A stretch of DNA of 64,000 bases from Litoditis marina (taxonomy: Eukaryota; Nematoda; Chromadorea; Rhabditida; Rhabditidae): NCBI GenBank assembly GCA_964036275.1, contig OZ038433.1:30859485-30923484 (forward strand), in the 5' to 3' direction. Below are positions 13,001 through 24,990 of this stretch, piece after piece (the first letter of the stretch is position 1; every line of letters starts with the position of its first letter). Position numbers and translations under genes: made by a program. The notes under the pieces are model-generated. The model saw only the letters and a program-made list of their open reading frames with translations, was not told the origin of the DNA and made no database searches.

Positions 13001-16000
13001 CGGCTGAAAACTCGTTCTCAAATTGTATTGGAAGTCATATGAGGGGGTGGCAAACCGCAAAGTATGAATATGTGTCCTTTTCTGTTACTTTTACTGTATT
13101 ATTGATTTTTCATAGCCATTCGTTTAGTTCCTCAGTTTGGAAGTGTACCGGGTGGTAACTCTGCAATGCCTGACGGAAATTAGTACCATCGACATCGGAA
13201 CTCGAGATGACTATGTGCCTATTCTGCAGGAACTGTTCCACACCACGGTCAATGAGGTACTATCATTGCTCTCTCAGATCAGACTACAAACTATACTCAA
13301 TACGTAGCAGCATCCTGTTATCTATCATCAAAACGGAATCTATATATCAGGTTGTTACTAAAATATTAGTGTAACTAGAACGGAATCTGTTTTTTTAAAT
13401 AGCTGAAATCTTCTAATTTCATAGAAAGAAAGAAATCATCGTTTCCGGTGTTTGATCCGGAGTTTTTCTTACGACCCGCCCATATTTCTATGGATAATTA
13501 TATTGTGGTTCAGATTGGTATCCTACTGGGACAGGATGGAAATCCCGACTTTGTCACCCCCTACAGGGATGGAACTAGTCAGGATCAGCGGTTCATCAAC
13601 TGCCTGGCGCAGTTTCTCTGCGCTTTCCTCAAAGAACACTCCAGACTTGTTGAGGTGAGTTTCAATTTTTCCGACCATGACTACAATCATTGTTCTATAT
13701 CTATTCATTCGAGCATTTTTCTTCTCAATTCTTGATTTGGGTCAACCTCAAACACCAATGAAGTTGTCGAGTTGAGAAGTCACAATATTACAAAAAAAGG
13801 TTTGAAGGCAAACTTCACCTTTTTCGCATATAACGTATTTTGTACATATAATTTGTAACGTATTTTGTAGTTTGTACGAAAGAAGAATTCACTATGAATA
13901 CAACTCATATTCTCTGCTTCCCACAGGTACCCAATGATAGTGAAGATCGCACATATGCTGATTTACATCATTATGCCTTGACGATGATCCTTGCTATCAG
14001 TAAGATTGATGACGTCGAAGTATTCAAGGTGAGTAGTGGATTGACCACACCAGTAAGGTTTGACTATTCTCGAAAAGTTGCCCATTTGTCGTTCTCACAT
14101 ACGTGTATTTTCATGTTTGTGCGTGCGTCGAAAATACACCGAATATTCACATCGTTGGCAGTTGGCGAATAGGAGGCCGTTTTAGGAAGGGTTCTGAAAG
14201 TTGGAATCGGGATAGAACCTCTCTACCGGAATAAACTAAAAACTAACAAGGCCACAACCTACAACTACTGTTTTTCGCAATGTTTGTCCCTTTTAAAAAG
14301 CTTGCGTTAGGCCGGTGAGCCGTGTACAACACCGTGTTCCGTAACCGTATTTGTTTCTGTTCCAGATCTGCTTGGATTTCTGGAATTCGCTGGTCAGTGA
14401 TCTCTACAGAGAATCTCCGTTCGGGGAATCGGGCCATTCCGGTACGGCAACCGGCTCAAAAACGGCCCGGCTACGCATCTACAAGTGAGTGGTGGGAAAA
14501 TGGCGTTCCTCAAATGTTATTATTCAAAAAAAGTAACTTATTCAGAAGTTATTGGAAGAGATACCGCGATTTCGACGAAGCTTAGAATTTTATCAGTTCA
14601 TAAAATATCCCTCGGTTCAATCTTGTGTATATCGGTGCTTTTCGTCAATTTTGTACCAGTTTTACTGACTTGTTCGGTCATAGTACTTGACAGAGTTCAC
14701 TCAAACAGCATTGGAGATTAGACAACTTTTGAGAAATGTTTAGGCATATAGGTACTCGTAATATACTACTCTAGCGTCTGCAGATCGCATCTCAGCCATT
14801 TGCGAGCCATAATGATTGGTCGCATGGCTAAGCCAGAGGAGGTCCTTGTTGTCGAAAACGAACAAGGAGAGGTGGGTTTTTTTTTCATTCAATAAATGAA
14901 GTCATTCGGGTTTTTGCAGTTCAGTCAGGGTTCAACTGTGTTCTTGAAGTCGGCAGCACGATTGATAATCACATGATTCATTGTGTTGCCAGATTCGGTA
15001 GCAAAACATATGAATATGAACCCTGCCGTAGCCCAACTAACAAAGCTGTCCTGACAGCGAGAAAATATCAAGAAACGGTATAACGGTTTGAGCTAAGTAT
15101 GTCTATAAAACTTTCTAGCTGACTGATGTTCTTTTTGAAGATTGTTCGAGAAATGGTGAAGGACACCGACTCGATCATCTTGTATAAGAATATGCGGGAG
15201 ACGCTGATCTATCTCACACATCTGGACAAGTGTGACACGGAGATGATACTTTTGCACAAGTTGGAGGCTCAGGTTCGTCAAAGTTCTTATCATACAAGAG
15301 TAAAGGTGTCCGACAGTCTCGAGATAAATAGTTGAGATGTAAATGCAATATTGTTGTCGGTCGATGGTTGACAAATTGAAAATTCACATAAATTTTCAAC
15401 ATTTTCAGGTGAATGGTGGCGAATTTGCGTGGAAATCGCTGAATTGTCTGTGCTGGGCCATTGGTTCGATATCTGGTACCATGCCAGAAGAGGAAGAGAA
15501 ACGGTTCTTGGTAAATGTCATACGAGGTCAGTCATATAGTCTGTGTTCTCACATGAAAAGTACTGTACATATTTCATTACGTTGGGGTTGTCCAGCCAAA
15601 TTTTCAAGTACTATTTTCATAAGAAAAGAACAGAAAACGGGCTGTTAACAAAAACAGAGTTTTCCAACGCTGAGAATACTTGAGCATAACCTTTCTTTCA
15701 ACCTGTGGCCGTATTCACCAATGTCGCGAGAAGCTAAAATAGCGTCCCGACCCTTTCCGCTGGACGGTGCGGGACGTCCCAGGCCGATTTCCCGAAAAAT
15801 CGGTATTCACCAATATTTGTGAGCTTCCCGCACCTTCCCGCGAGACGGCTCTTTCGTCCCGAACTTTTTCAAAGTAAGAGGTGAGGGAAATAGCTTCCCG
15901 CGACTATTTGTTGCCAACAAATAGTGAACCGGCCCGCGGGACGCTAAATTGACCTTCCCGCGCTGGACGTTCCCGCGATATTGGTGAATACGGCCACAGC

Positions 16001-19000
16001 TCATCCCTATTCAATCACTCTCTTTTCGTGTTCTTCGAAATTCGATAACGAATGGGTGGATTTTGTGGAAAAATCAGAAGAAGAGAAGGTTTTATGGTTT
16101 TATCCATGTTGTGTTTCCAGATCTGCTGGGAATGGTCGAAAAGCGACGGGGAAAAGATAACAAGGCGGTGATTGCCTCGAATATCATGTACGTTGTGGGA
16201 CAGTATCCCCGATTCCTGCGCGCGCACTGGAAGTTCCTCAAGACGGTAATAAATGAACCTTTTATTATTTATTTTTCATTTTCTTTCTTATCTCACGGTA
16301 GCTATGGCGAGTAACCAAGGGAAAACTTGCTGGTTTTTTAATTCTGGTCATTCTGGTGGCTTTTGAAATATGCTATATCATTCTAGTAGGCTAGTAGGTT
16401 TCTTATTTTTCTTGTAGAGAAGTTGAAGCATTAAACGTTGAACGCTCATTTTGTTCCCGAAACAGAACCGTTTAATGCGATTATCTTGTTAAGGTGGTAA
16501 ACAAGCTATTCGAGTTCATGCACGAATCGCACGATGGAGTTCAAGACATGGCCTGTGACACCTTCATTAAGATCGCCATCAAAACGAAGCGGCTCTTTGT
16601 TATTGTGAGTCTAATTAGCATTAATGTACACAATAGTATTGCATGATAAACGCAGTGAAGTTAGGCTAACGTCAACAGCTTGTGTTCTATTCCCTTTTTG
16701 TCGTACTTTTACTAGAGACAAGTCGGAAAAAGTAACCTTTTTGTTTCCAAGTTCTGATTCTGTCATTCTGTGAGCAAGAAAAAACAGTTGTTCAAGGTGC
16801 CCTAGTTTTTCTCTCAATTTATTGTGTGTGAATATTGGAATTAACAGATGCAAGCCGGTGAAGAGAGACCTTTTGTTGAACAAATCATCGCCAACCTTCC
16901 CTCCACCATTTGTGATCTCACACAGGCACAGGTAAGTATAAGAATCTACAAAAGTTTTCATTGGTGTCCTTAAATCTAGGCCTACATTTTTTCTTTTCCC
17001 TCAGCCTATATTTTTCCCTTTTCAATGGGGGATTTTTAACTATACCAACCTTCGAACCGACACCACCCCACCTATGGTGTGTATTTTCCTCATACACCAG
17101 CTGACTTTTGTGAACGGCCCTTCCTCCATTAGACCCGATTTTTCACAATATAAGACGACCAATTTCAAACTTTTCACAAAATCTGGCTTTTTCAGAGATT
17201 TACAGCTTTTTCTGTGAAGTAAATAGAAAAATCGGGTTTCTCATGTTTCACGCGATTTTCTGTGAAATTGTACCCCATTCTAACAATATTGGCAGATTTC
17301 ACGCCATCGGGTCAAATCTGGAAATACATAGAGAATATCAATATGAAATATTCATTGTTCGAACCATTGAAATTTTCAATTGAAATTTTTAATATAGATA
17401 TTTTCAATAGGAAATATCCATAATAGAGAATTCCAATTGGAATTTTCTATGGTAATCAGTGGATCGCAGCAAAACTGAGCACTCTACCACTGCGCCACGA
17501 GAGCACAAATCAGGGCAGACAACTGCGCATAGTTATACCGAAGAATTGATGCCGCATTGACCGGTATATGAAGCTTCCTATCTCTCCAAAGAAATGTGTC
17601 ACAATAGCGCAGCGGCTAGTGAGTCTGACTACAAAACTGAGGTCGCAGGTTCGAATCCTTTCACGGAATATTTTATTCACATACTTCGCTAATATAAACT
17701 ATGAATATTCCGTATTGAAATTATTCATAGTTAAAGGTGAAACTACGTTTGTGAATAATTATTCTGGTTATGAAAAATTTCAATTGAAATTATTCATAAT
17801 GAAAAATTTCAATTGAAATTAATCATAATGGAAAATCTCAATACGAATTTTCCATATGAGTTTCTCTTATTGATAATTTCAATTGCTATTCTCTATGAGT
17901 ACCAAACACGCTGTCCTCATAGAAAATTTGAAGAAATGCCTCAAATCGGGTTTTCCTCTTAAACTGTAGCCGCTATATTTGTTAAACAGAAAGTGTTGTA
18001 AATCTGTAAAAAAGCCGAATTTTGTGAAAAGTTTGAAATTCGTCGTCTTATATGGTCCCCCATTACCTACTTTGTCGGAAAAAAAAACGATGTATTGGTT
18101 CGAAACCACAATTTTTGAGTCCCGATTTTACAATTTTTGTTTTGGGAAAAAAAGTTGGCTGGTGTATTATTTCTCTCTTACAGTCACACGTGTTCTTCGA
18201 GGCGATGGGTTTTCTGGTGTCGGCCGCGCACCAAGAGGAGGAATACCAGGCGGGTATCATTCATCTTTCATGTTTAATCTTCATCTTTCATGTCATATCT
18301 TCATCTTTCATGGATATTCATCTTTCATGTTGTATCTTCATCTTTCATGGGTATTCATATTTCATGGGTATCTTTCATGTTTTTTTTTCACGTCATTTTG
18401 TTTCGAGGTAGTCATCAACATACATAGCAGATAGTGTTTGCACAACTTGTTTTTGTTGGATCTTGGTTTCATCCCGTTAGAAAATACTCCGCGGGGGGTG
18501 TTCTCGTGTTTTACCTCTCTGGGGTGCGGTCACACTTCGAGCCCCCGGATTTGGACGCAGAGGCCCTAACGTGCAAACTATGCGTATCGATTGAGCACCC
18601 AGGTGCTCGAGAGGCTCAATCGATACATATCATTTGCACCTTCGGGCCGCTGCCTCCCAATCTGGGGGCTCGAAATATGACAGCACCCTTGGCTGGTCTG
18701 GCCTGGTCCGCGTAGTCTGAACGTAGCCTAGACATGAATCCAATGACAAGGGCTCGTGAAAATGACGAATTTGAATTGAACAACGAATAGCGTTTTCTAC
18801 ACACAATAGTATGGGCAGCTGATGTGAACATACAACATTTAGGCGGGAATTATCCAGAAACTGATGAGGTTGCCCAACAACAAATGGGACCACATCATGC
18901 AATTGGCAGCCTCCGATGTAGCGCAGTTGGGAAACGTGGCGGTAAGTGTTTCATTATGATGATTGGTTAGGTTCAAGAAACGTAAAAAAGATAAAAGATC

Positions 19001-22000
19001 AAACTACCAATACAGCCTATGAGGCTATAATGCACCGTTTAAGCCTTGTCGCAAAGGTTCTGTGGTGGTATGTTTTCCTTTGTAAGTAACATAACGTGAC
19101 ATGCATATTTTTCGTATTTCATATTTATTCATTTACGTGCCACGTCGTATCGTTACGAGGCGGTGTTCATCATACATGTCACAGATCTTTGTAGAATCAG
19201 CTTCTTGTGAGTAAATGTCAGTGGGGAGGGGGGGGGGGTCGTTTTTGTCCAGAAAGTGTCGAAAATTACACGGTTTTAGCCTCACCAAACCTTCCATTAA
19301 CTGTTTTCGAATGAAACTAACGTTTCCTGAGATATCGTTGCTGAAACTGAAACCCTGGAAGTTGTGAAGTTTGTGTTGTGATCTGGTGATAGAAATTGAG
19401 TTTTTCTCCGAGTTATTATTTAGTATCACAGTCAGAGGGCTGTCGATTTTATGCCAGGTGCTGACTATTATATAACTAGCGAATTGTTTGGTTTTCTCGA
19501 AATATTTACAAATATATTTGTATAAGTATAGCTAACTCTAAACTCTAATTAATGCACACACGATTGTAAATGGAGAACTGTGGTCTGTGGAAAATGCTTT
19601 TAGACATAATGTTCGACAATTCGAGAAAAAGTACTTTTATATATTAAAACATGTGAAAAATAGACCAATTATCTCATTTTTCTATTTGTTCTTACAGGCC
19701 AAGTTTACTGATGGTTTCAGATTCTGCGAGAGATTGTGAATATTCTGAAGGTGAATGTAGCAGTCTGCAAGTCGATCGGGGCTCCGTTTATTTTACAATT
19801 AGGACGAATTTACGAGTGAGTTAATACGATATTTAGTTTTGTAGGACTTTTTTATTGAAAGGAGCTGGTTAGTAGGTTTTTCAACTTATTATCGAAATAA
19901 GTATTTTGCAGCAAGGTAGCTAAATTTTTCAAGCTTGTTAGAAAATAAACCCGTTTCGTCTAACTTTTATAGACGCTTGCGTTTCTTATGGCACGCTGGA
20001 ATGATCAAGAAAAATTTCACGGTCCATTATGCAGTTTTATTCTTGGTAATCAGTATAGAAACGGAGAATTAAAGAATGACGATTATGTGGTCCAATGGCA
20101 ACGCTTCAGTCCTTTAAACTGCAATACATTTTTCAATTGCAGTTTGAAGGACCGTTGACATTGGTTCACATTTTTCGGGATTGGTTCACATTTCATATAA
20201 TCGTCGTGCTTTAAACAAGTCATTATTTGCAGCGAACTTCTCTCTGTATACCGGATATTGTCCAGTGAATTATCAACGGCAGTAGCCGCGAGAGGGCAGG
20301 AGGTCATAAAGGTTGGTTTGAGTTCTTATTTTTTTCAAGAATATCGATTATTAAATTATTAGTATGTGGAATAGTCATATGAAACGTTCATCCATGGAGT
20401 CTTATTGTCAGTCAGATGCTACTGTAGTGTATCCTAGCTTTCTTACAAGAACTACAATTAGAATCGCTGAATTATTTTATTCTAAGCTTTTCTCGAAGTC
20501 TTTCTCCGAATTATCTGTTAAATTTATTGTTGGTTTTCTTGTTAGACCGAACACGAGGTGCCTGCTTGCAAAAAATGCCGAGGTTCAAAGACGATAGGAC
20601 ATGGAGAATATCTGTTAAATTATAAAAATGAAACACCATTCATATACCGGAATTTTAGTTTTCTCGCCCGTCGGTTCACCGATTCTTTTAACAATCCAAC
20701 AATCGCCAGATGGCCAACGCTCACTCGCTCTTCTTTTTGACGGATAGGCCATTAAGTTGAAGTGTAAACGGATTAGTTTCCATGTTCCGCTGTCAATAAA
20801 CCTCGGCATATTGTACAATGTTGGGTTTCTCATTTCAACCGAAACACGTCGCCACTCAAAAAACATCTATACCACCTCGTATTTCGGTTCAAATAAAAAA
20901 CCCAACATTGTGAAGGGATTGTTTGTAGTCTGAAACGTCAAAAGTTTCACTATCTATTTTTGCAGGACCCAGTTATGAAGACTGTTCGAGGTGTGAAGCG
21001 GGAGTTTCTCGTGCTGTTATCCAGTTGGGTGGCTCACACCAGCGACAGGACGGTTAGTTTCCTATAAAAAAATTGATGTAAGTAAGTTTAAAAGTGGATA
21101 ATATGAACGCACATATAGAGAACATATAGATACTTGAAAAGGCGCATTACTGTGCATTCAGTTTATGTCGTATTTAAGTCGTATTTAACGTTTAAAATTT
21201 ATAACTGGCAACATCTGTTCTGAGCAGAGTCTGAATTGTAGTTTCTAATGCGTATTGAAATATATCAATTAGTATAATTAATTTTTAAACTGAATTGAAT
21301 AACAAAATTACAGATTTTTCAAGCTCCAGGCATAATATTAATGGTTTCGCAGTGATGGTTTCAGCCCAAACCAATACTAACCAAAATTAGACTTTTCAGT
21401 TATAGCAAACGTGCAGTGATTCCTGTTTTCCAGATGGTTCTGGAGCAGATAGTACCTCCCTTGTTCGAGACTGTTCTACTCGACTACAGGAACAATGTAC
21501 CGGGCGCAAAGGAACCGAAAGTCCTGTCGCTGCTCAGTATTATCGCCACCCAACTGGGTGTGAGTTGATCATTTGTTATAACATCTCATCTCATTTGCGT
21601 TCTAAACTTGAATTCCGCTGTATCTAGTGCTTGTCGCGCATAGTTGAGCTCCAGTGACGTTGTCCGATCCTTAATAGCTAGAAAATTTCAACAAACGAGC
21701 TCCCATTTTGCCTAGATCGGTATAGTACGCCTGTTTTAGATCGAAAATCATAACTGTCACGTATTTAAATCGGAAAACGGGTTCACGTTCACAAAACCTG
21801 ATTCCGGGAATTTTCTCAGGTTTCGTGAACAAAGTAGTAGTTTTTGTGGATTTGGCAACTGAGTTTATGAGATTGTCATTGATGATTGGATTTGAATGTA
21901 CTGATTACTGAACTCTATCACCTGTTTAACCATTTATGTTCCAGCCTGAGATAGCTCCAAAAGTGGACGATATTCTGGGTGCAGTGTTCGAATGCACGCT

Positions 22001-24990
22001 GGACATGATCAATAAGGATATGGAGGTAGATTAAGTCGAATTAAAGAAGAACGAATATGTGTTACAATCGCAACGCTTCAGTCCTTTAAACTGCAATACA
22101 TTTTTCAATTGCAGTGTAAAGGACCTTTGACACGGGATTGGTCCACATAATCGTCCTGCTTTAAAAGAGAAAAATAATGACTGTTTACTAAGAAGAAATA
22201 ATAATGAAAAAGGGTCATAAAATATATAACTTAGGAACCACCTATGTGAAGTCACGTTACCTAGGCATGCTAGGTGGAAGTTGCTCGCTCTGTCCGCATA
22301 AGTATTTAGTTTTTTTTTTAATTTGTCGTTCAAATCGTACTTTTTTTTGTTTGACTTCCTTTCTCAAAAGCTAGAGGTAGAACACTTGTGGGTTGTGGGA
22401 AGAAACAGAGGACAAAACGCTCGTATCTGTATCCACCTTTTTCTGTGTTTTCAGGCCTGGCCAGAACACAGAACAAACTTCTTCCAACTGTTGCTCTCCC
22501 TGGTTGAATCGGCGATGCCCGTGTTTTTGGAGATGCCGCCGGCACAGTTTCAGGTTTGCTCCAAGAATTGGCTCAAAAGTTGTTTTCAAAATCAGATAAT
22601 ATATTGGCCTGTTTAATAATGATAATATTAATGTTATTGATAATATTAATGGTAATGAAGTGAGAGTAAAAGCAATAATATTACTCTTTGAAATGCTTTT
22701 GATTTTGTGACAGCCGCTATCCTTTCTCTCTGTTACAGGTTGTACTGGATTCCGTGGTTTGGGCGTTCCAGCATTCGATGAGAAATGTCGCCGAAATTGG
22801 TATGTTATGCGGTGGTTAATTAGAGATTGGACTCATTTTTGCCCAGTTTCGGACAAAAAACCTGAGATTTCGAGTTTAAAATTTGAGTCTGGGGAAATGA
22901 CGTGATCAAGTTGAAAAACTCATGGCATGTAACCTACTAAACATCCAGTTGTATCTCCCACGGTTAAGCAACTAATTTCATATAGATTTCTGACAGTAGT
23001 GGTTTTTACTGTACAATACTGTACAATAAACTAATAAACTTCAGTCACTTACTTACGAAATAGAATCAAGTTATCGACAACCGAAACACAAGTGTTACCA
23101 ACACAAGTGACTAGTTAAATGGTTGTCCGGAAAAAGGTGGTAAAATGTGCTGAAACTGGCTAGGGGATTATGAGAACATTTCAAAATATACATACTTCCA
23201 ACAGGCTTGGAAATCCTGAAAAGTATGTTGTGTCAAGTGGCCCTACTTCCTGACGAGACCTCGCAGCCTTTCTACAAGTCGTATTTCATGGTCATCCTGC
23301 AACACGTGCTGGCTATAGTGGCTGACAGCAGTCAGGTCAATGTGGCTGGTTGGTTTTTTTCATACCGGTTATGAGTCACCTTCCTTGAATCTTTTTTGTC
23401 GTTCTTTGTGAATATCACCCAAAATAGGTTTTACAGATGAGTCCAGTTCTTCATCTTTTTGAATTGAATAGCTCGTAGATTATAATTGTAAATATCTTGA
23501 TTTTGAATGATTCATTGAGAAAAAAAACCTGAGTTGGGCATGTGTTTTACGCTTTTTTATGTGTCTTGCTACAAGACGCCACTACTACGTTTCTAGATAA
23601 TATTGATTCCGATCATAGCAGCTTCAAATGTGCCAGAAATTTTTTAATTTGCTAACACCCGTTTTCATGCTTCTATTTCCAGGTCTCTCGTATTATGCCG
23701 ATATTCTTTGCGTGCTATTCCGTTCTCCCGAATTTTCTATCAAGGTTAGCGTAGTTCGAGCTTTGGACGTAGTGTATAGTTTTTCACGTTTCACCGGTTT
23801 GCGTTCGGGTTTGGGGGGCGGTTAAAGTTGAAATTCAAGCGGATACTAACTAGATTTCAACGAGGAAAACGATATTTACTTTCACTCGAGACAATACCTG
23901 AATATTTGATTGCTGTGCATCATAAAATTCGTGTTATTTTTTTAAAGAATTATCTTTTCTTATTGATCCAGGATCCAGTTGTATTTATAGGTTCCCCTGA
24001 ATGATGCCAACCCTCAGCAGAGCAATGTGGACTACATTTACAGCTATATTGGCGATGTGTTCACGAGTCATTTCAACAACTTGAATCAGTAAGTTGTTAT
24101 TGTCTGTTATCTATCTTAATTGACGTATTTTTCAGGTTCTGTCAATTTGGCAATATCGAGAACGTTTCCTACCAAATAAAGTATATAAACACTCGCATCG
24201 TATAGAGTATAGTTGATCGCTTTCGTAACTTTGAGCAACGTACAATGTTCAAACTTAGCATCATACTTGCAAATCAAGTTTTGCTCCAAATATTATGTTT
24301 TCAGGGATCAAATTCGAGTCACTGTGAAGGGTTTCTTCAGTTTCAACACGGACGTGGGTGCAATGAAGCATCATCTCAGGGACTTTTTGGTCCAAATCAA
24401 GGTATTTCCAATTGTACTCACTTCGAAGACACGCTAATTGCAAAGTTCTGAATGCAAAGTGTTTCAGTGTTTTAGTCCTTCGAGAAACGAGAGATTGAGA
24501 GCGCGCGAAATAGTGAGGTAGTTTTAGAAAGAAGCGGTCCATCATTCGAATTTTGTTAATGTTTCTTTGTAGCGTCCTCGGAATTAATTGAATGTATTTC
24601 TAATTTTGCAAAGTTTGTGAAATACAGATACAAAATGATAAGAACCATACGCAACCATCATGTAATACTAGCTACAGATTCTGGGGCGCATGACGCCTTC
24701 GCAGTATTTTAAACTTCGACCTTTCCCACACTGAAGAAAATCTTGATTTTTGATGGATTTTTGAAGTGAAAGCGATGATCCGGACGTCAAAAATGACAAC
24801 AAAAGTTGAGCAGGGTAGAAAGATAGAGGAGAAACTATTATAAAAATTGTAGGAGTGTGTTGGGGAAGACACGTCTGACCTTTTCCTGGAGGAGAGAGAG
24901 CGCGAAATTCAGACAGCTCAGGCGTTGAAGAACTCCGTTCCCGGTATGGTTGCCCCCAATGAGCTGGAGGAAGATGCCTTCATGAGCTGA
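10081..24990 (+). CDS. xpo-1: Exportin-1 (CRM1), nuclear export receptor
   Basis: Karyopherin-beta HEAT-repeat receptor that carries leucine-rich NES cargo out of the nucleus with RanGTP (imb-4 in C. elegans). All 31 exons join in phase to 1077 codons plus stop (human 1071). Exon starts: 10081, 10585, 10944, 11271, 11678, 12234, 12745, 13128, 13514, 13927, 14366, 14784, 15141, 15409, 16121, 16494, 16848, 18184, 18843, 19721, 20233, 20966, 21434, 21945, 22455, 22739, 23205, 23683, 23991, 24305, 24853. Landmarks are [14 protein letters not shown], the acidic-loop region [17 protein letters not shown] then [16 protein letters not shown], and the NES-groove stretch [20 protein letters not shown]. 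The residue equivalent to human Cys528 is Val533 ([11 protein letters not shown]). Introns after 10164 and 18249 start with GC. The ATG follows TTATTGAC. Introns are full of MITEs. The count of 31 exons is more than I recall for C. elegans. Confidence 0.97.
10178..10335. mobile_element. Family A MITE, copy 2
   Basis: In xpo-1 intron 1, beginning TACCAGTAAGGTCTGACTAT 14 bases after the exon. It keeps the internal ACACGTGAAAATTAAAGG and AAAATAGACCAATTTGCTC segments of the family; the right end is degraded. Confidence 0.65.
11470..11637. mobile_element. Family A MITE, copy 3
   Basis: In xpo-1 intron 4. It starts TACACCGGTAAGGTCCGACC and ends GGTCGGACAAGTTTACTGG, with the family's internal AAAAATAGACAAATTTCCTC. 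Confidence 0.7.
12374..12396. repeat. Poly-C homopolymer tract
   Basis: A run of about 15 C residues flanked by T/C-rich sequence in xpo-1 intron 6. Length may be unreliable in any assembly. Confidence 0.7.
12418..12583. mobile_element. Family A MITE, copy 4
   Basis: In xpo-1 intron 6. It starts ACCCCAGTAAGGTTCAACTA, has the internal TCAAAATTAGACAAGTCC, and ends near GCTACGGACAAATGTACTAC. The termini are still recognisably inverted. Confidence 0.65.
14047..14105. mobile_element. Family A MITE, truncated copy 5
   Basis: Only the left end is clear: ACACCAGTAAGGTTTGACTA in xpo-1 intron 10, 18 bases after the exon. No right terminus was found. Confidence 0.5.
15703..15999. mobile_element. Family H MITE in xpo-1 intron 14
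   Basis: A 297-bp GC-rich element with a perfect 20-bp inverted terminus, CTGTGGCCGTATTCACCAAT at the left and its exact reverse complement at the right. A third, internal GTATTCACCAATATTTG near 15812 and repeated CTTCCCGCG blocks suggest subterminal repeats. No coding capacity and no clear target duplication. Confidence 0.85.
17148..18053. mobile_element. Foldback element with tRNA-like arms, pair 1 (xpo-1 intron 17)
   Basis: Outer ends are inverted: ATATAAGACGACC at 17148 and GTCGTCTTATAT ending at 18053. They are followed inward by matching TTTCAAACTTTTCACAAAAT / ATTTTGTGAAAAGTTTGAAA. Two tRNA-like modules sit head-to-head in the middle. The minus-strand one (about 17515-17465) has TGGCGCAGTGGTAGAG. 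The plus-strand one (about 17590-17675) has TAGCGCAGCGGCTAGTG and B-box GGTTCGAATCC. The minus arm carries a palindromic AATTTCAATTGAAATT insertion between its A- and B-box-like parts. Confidence 0.7.
18258..18384 (+). repeat. Minisatellite, unit TTCATCTTTCATG
   Basis: Seven or so imperfect copies of TTCATCTTTCATG with short variable spacers (GATA, TTGTA, TCATA) start directly after the GC-type donor of xpo-1 exon 18. Confidence 0.85.
18536..18674. mobile_element. Family N GC-rich foldback in xpo-1 intron 18
   Basis: Near-perfect hairpin with arms of about 65 bp and a loop of roughly 10 bp. The left arm runs from TTCGAGCCCCCGGATTTGG to TATCGATTGAGC. The right arm is GCTCAATCGATAC to AATCTGGGGGCTCGAA. 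It differs sharply in GC content from the intron around it. Confidence 0.8.
19608..19715. mobile_element. Family A MITE remnant, copy 6
   Basis: Has the internal ACATGTGAAAAATAGACCAA and the right terminus CCAAGTTTACTG. It ends a few bases before the acceptor of xpo-1 exon 20, which starts at 19721. Confidence 0.55.
20069..20214. mobile_element. Family F foldback, copy 1 (xpo-1 intron 20)
   Basis: Outer inverted ends TTAAAGAATGACGATTATG and ATAATCGTCGTGCTTTAA enclose an inner hairpin CAGTCCTTTAAACTGCAAT / ATTGCAGTTTGAAGGACCG with loop ACATTTTTCA. Confidence 0.8.
22041..22164. mobile_element. Family F foldback, copy 2 (xpo-1 intron 24)
   Basis: Same family as the 20069 copy. The inner hairpin CAGTCCTTTAAACTGCAAT...ATTGCAGTGTAAAGGACC has the identical loop. 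The ends are TTAAAGAAGAACGAATATG and CATAATCGTCCTGCTTTAA. It begins 15 bases after exon 24. Confidence 0.8.

Noticed and set aside
18258..18384. Regularly spaced repeats resembling a CRISPR array
   Set aside because: Units are 13 bp with spacers of 3-8 bp in a nuclear intron; this is a minisatellite.
18052..18411. 119- and 151-codon plus frames around xpo-1 exon 18
   Set aside because: They run through the foldback arm, the exon in a wrong frame and the TTCATCTTTCATG minisatellite.
18434..18715. 93-codon GC-rich frame in an xpo-1 intron
   Set aside because: It is produced by the GC-rich foldback element; both strands are open for that reason.
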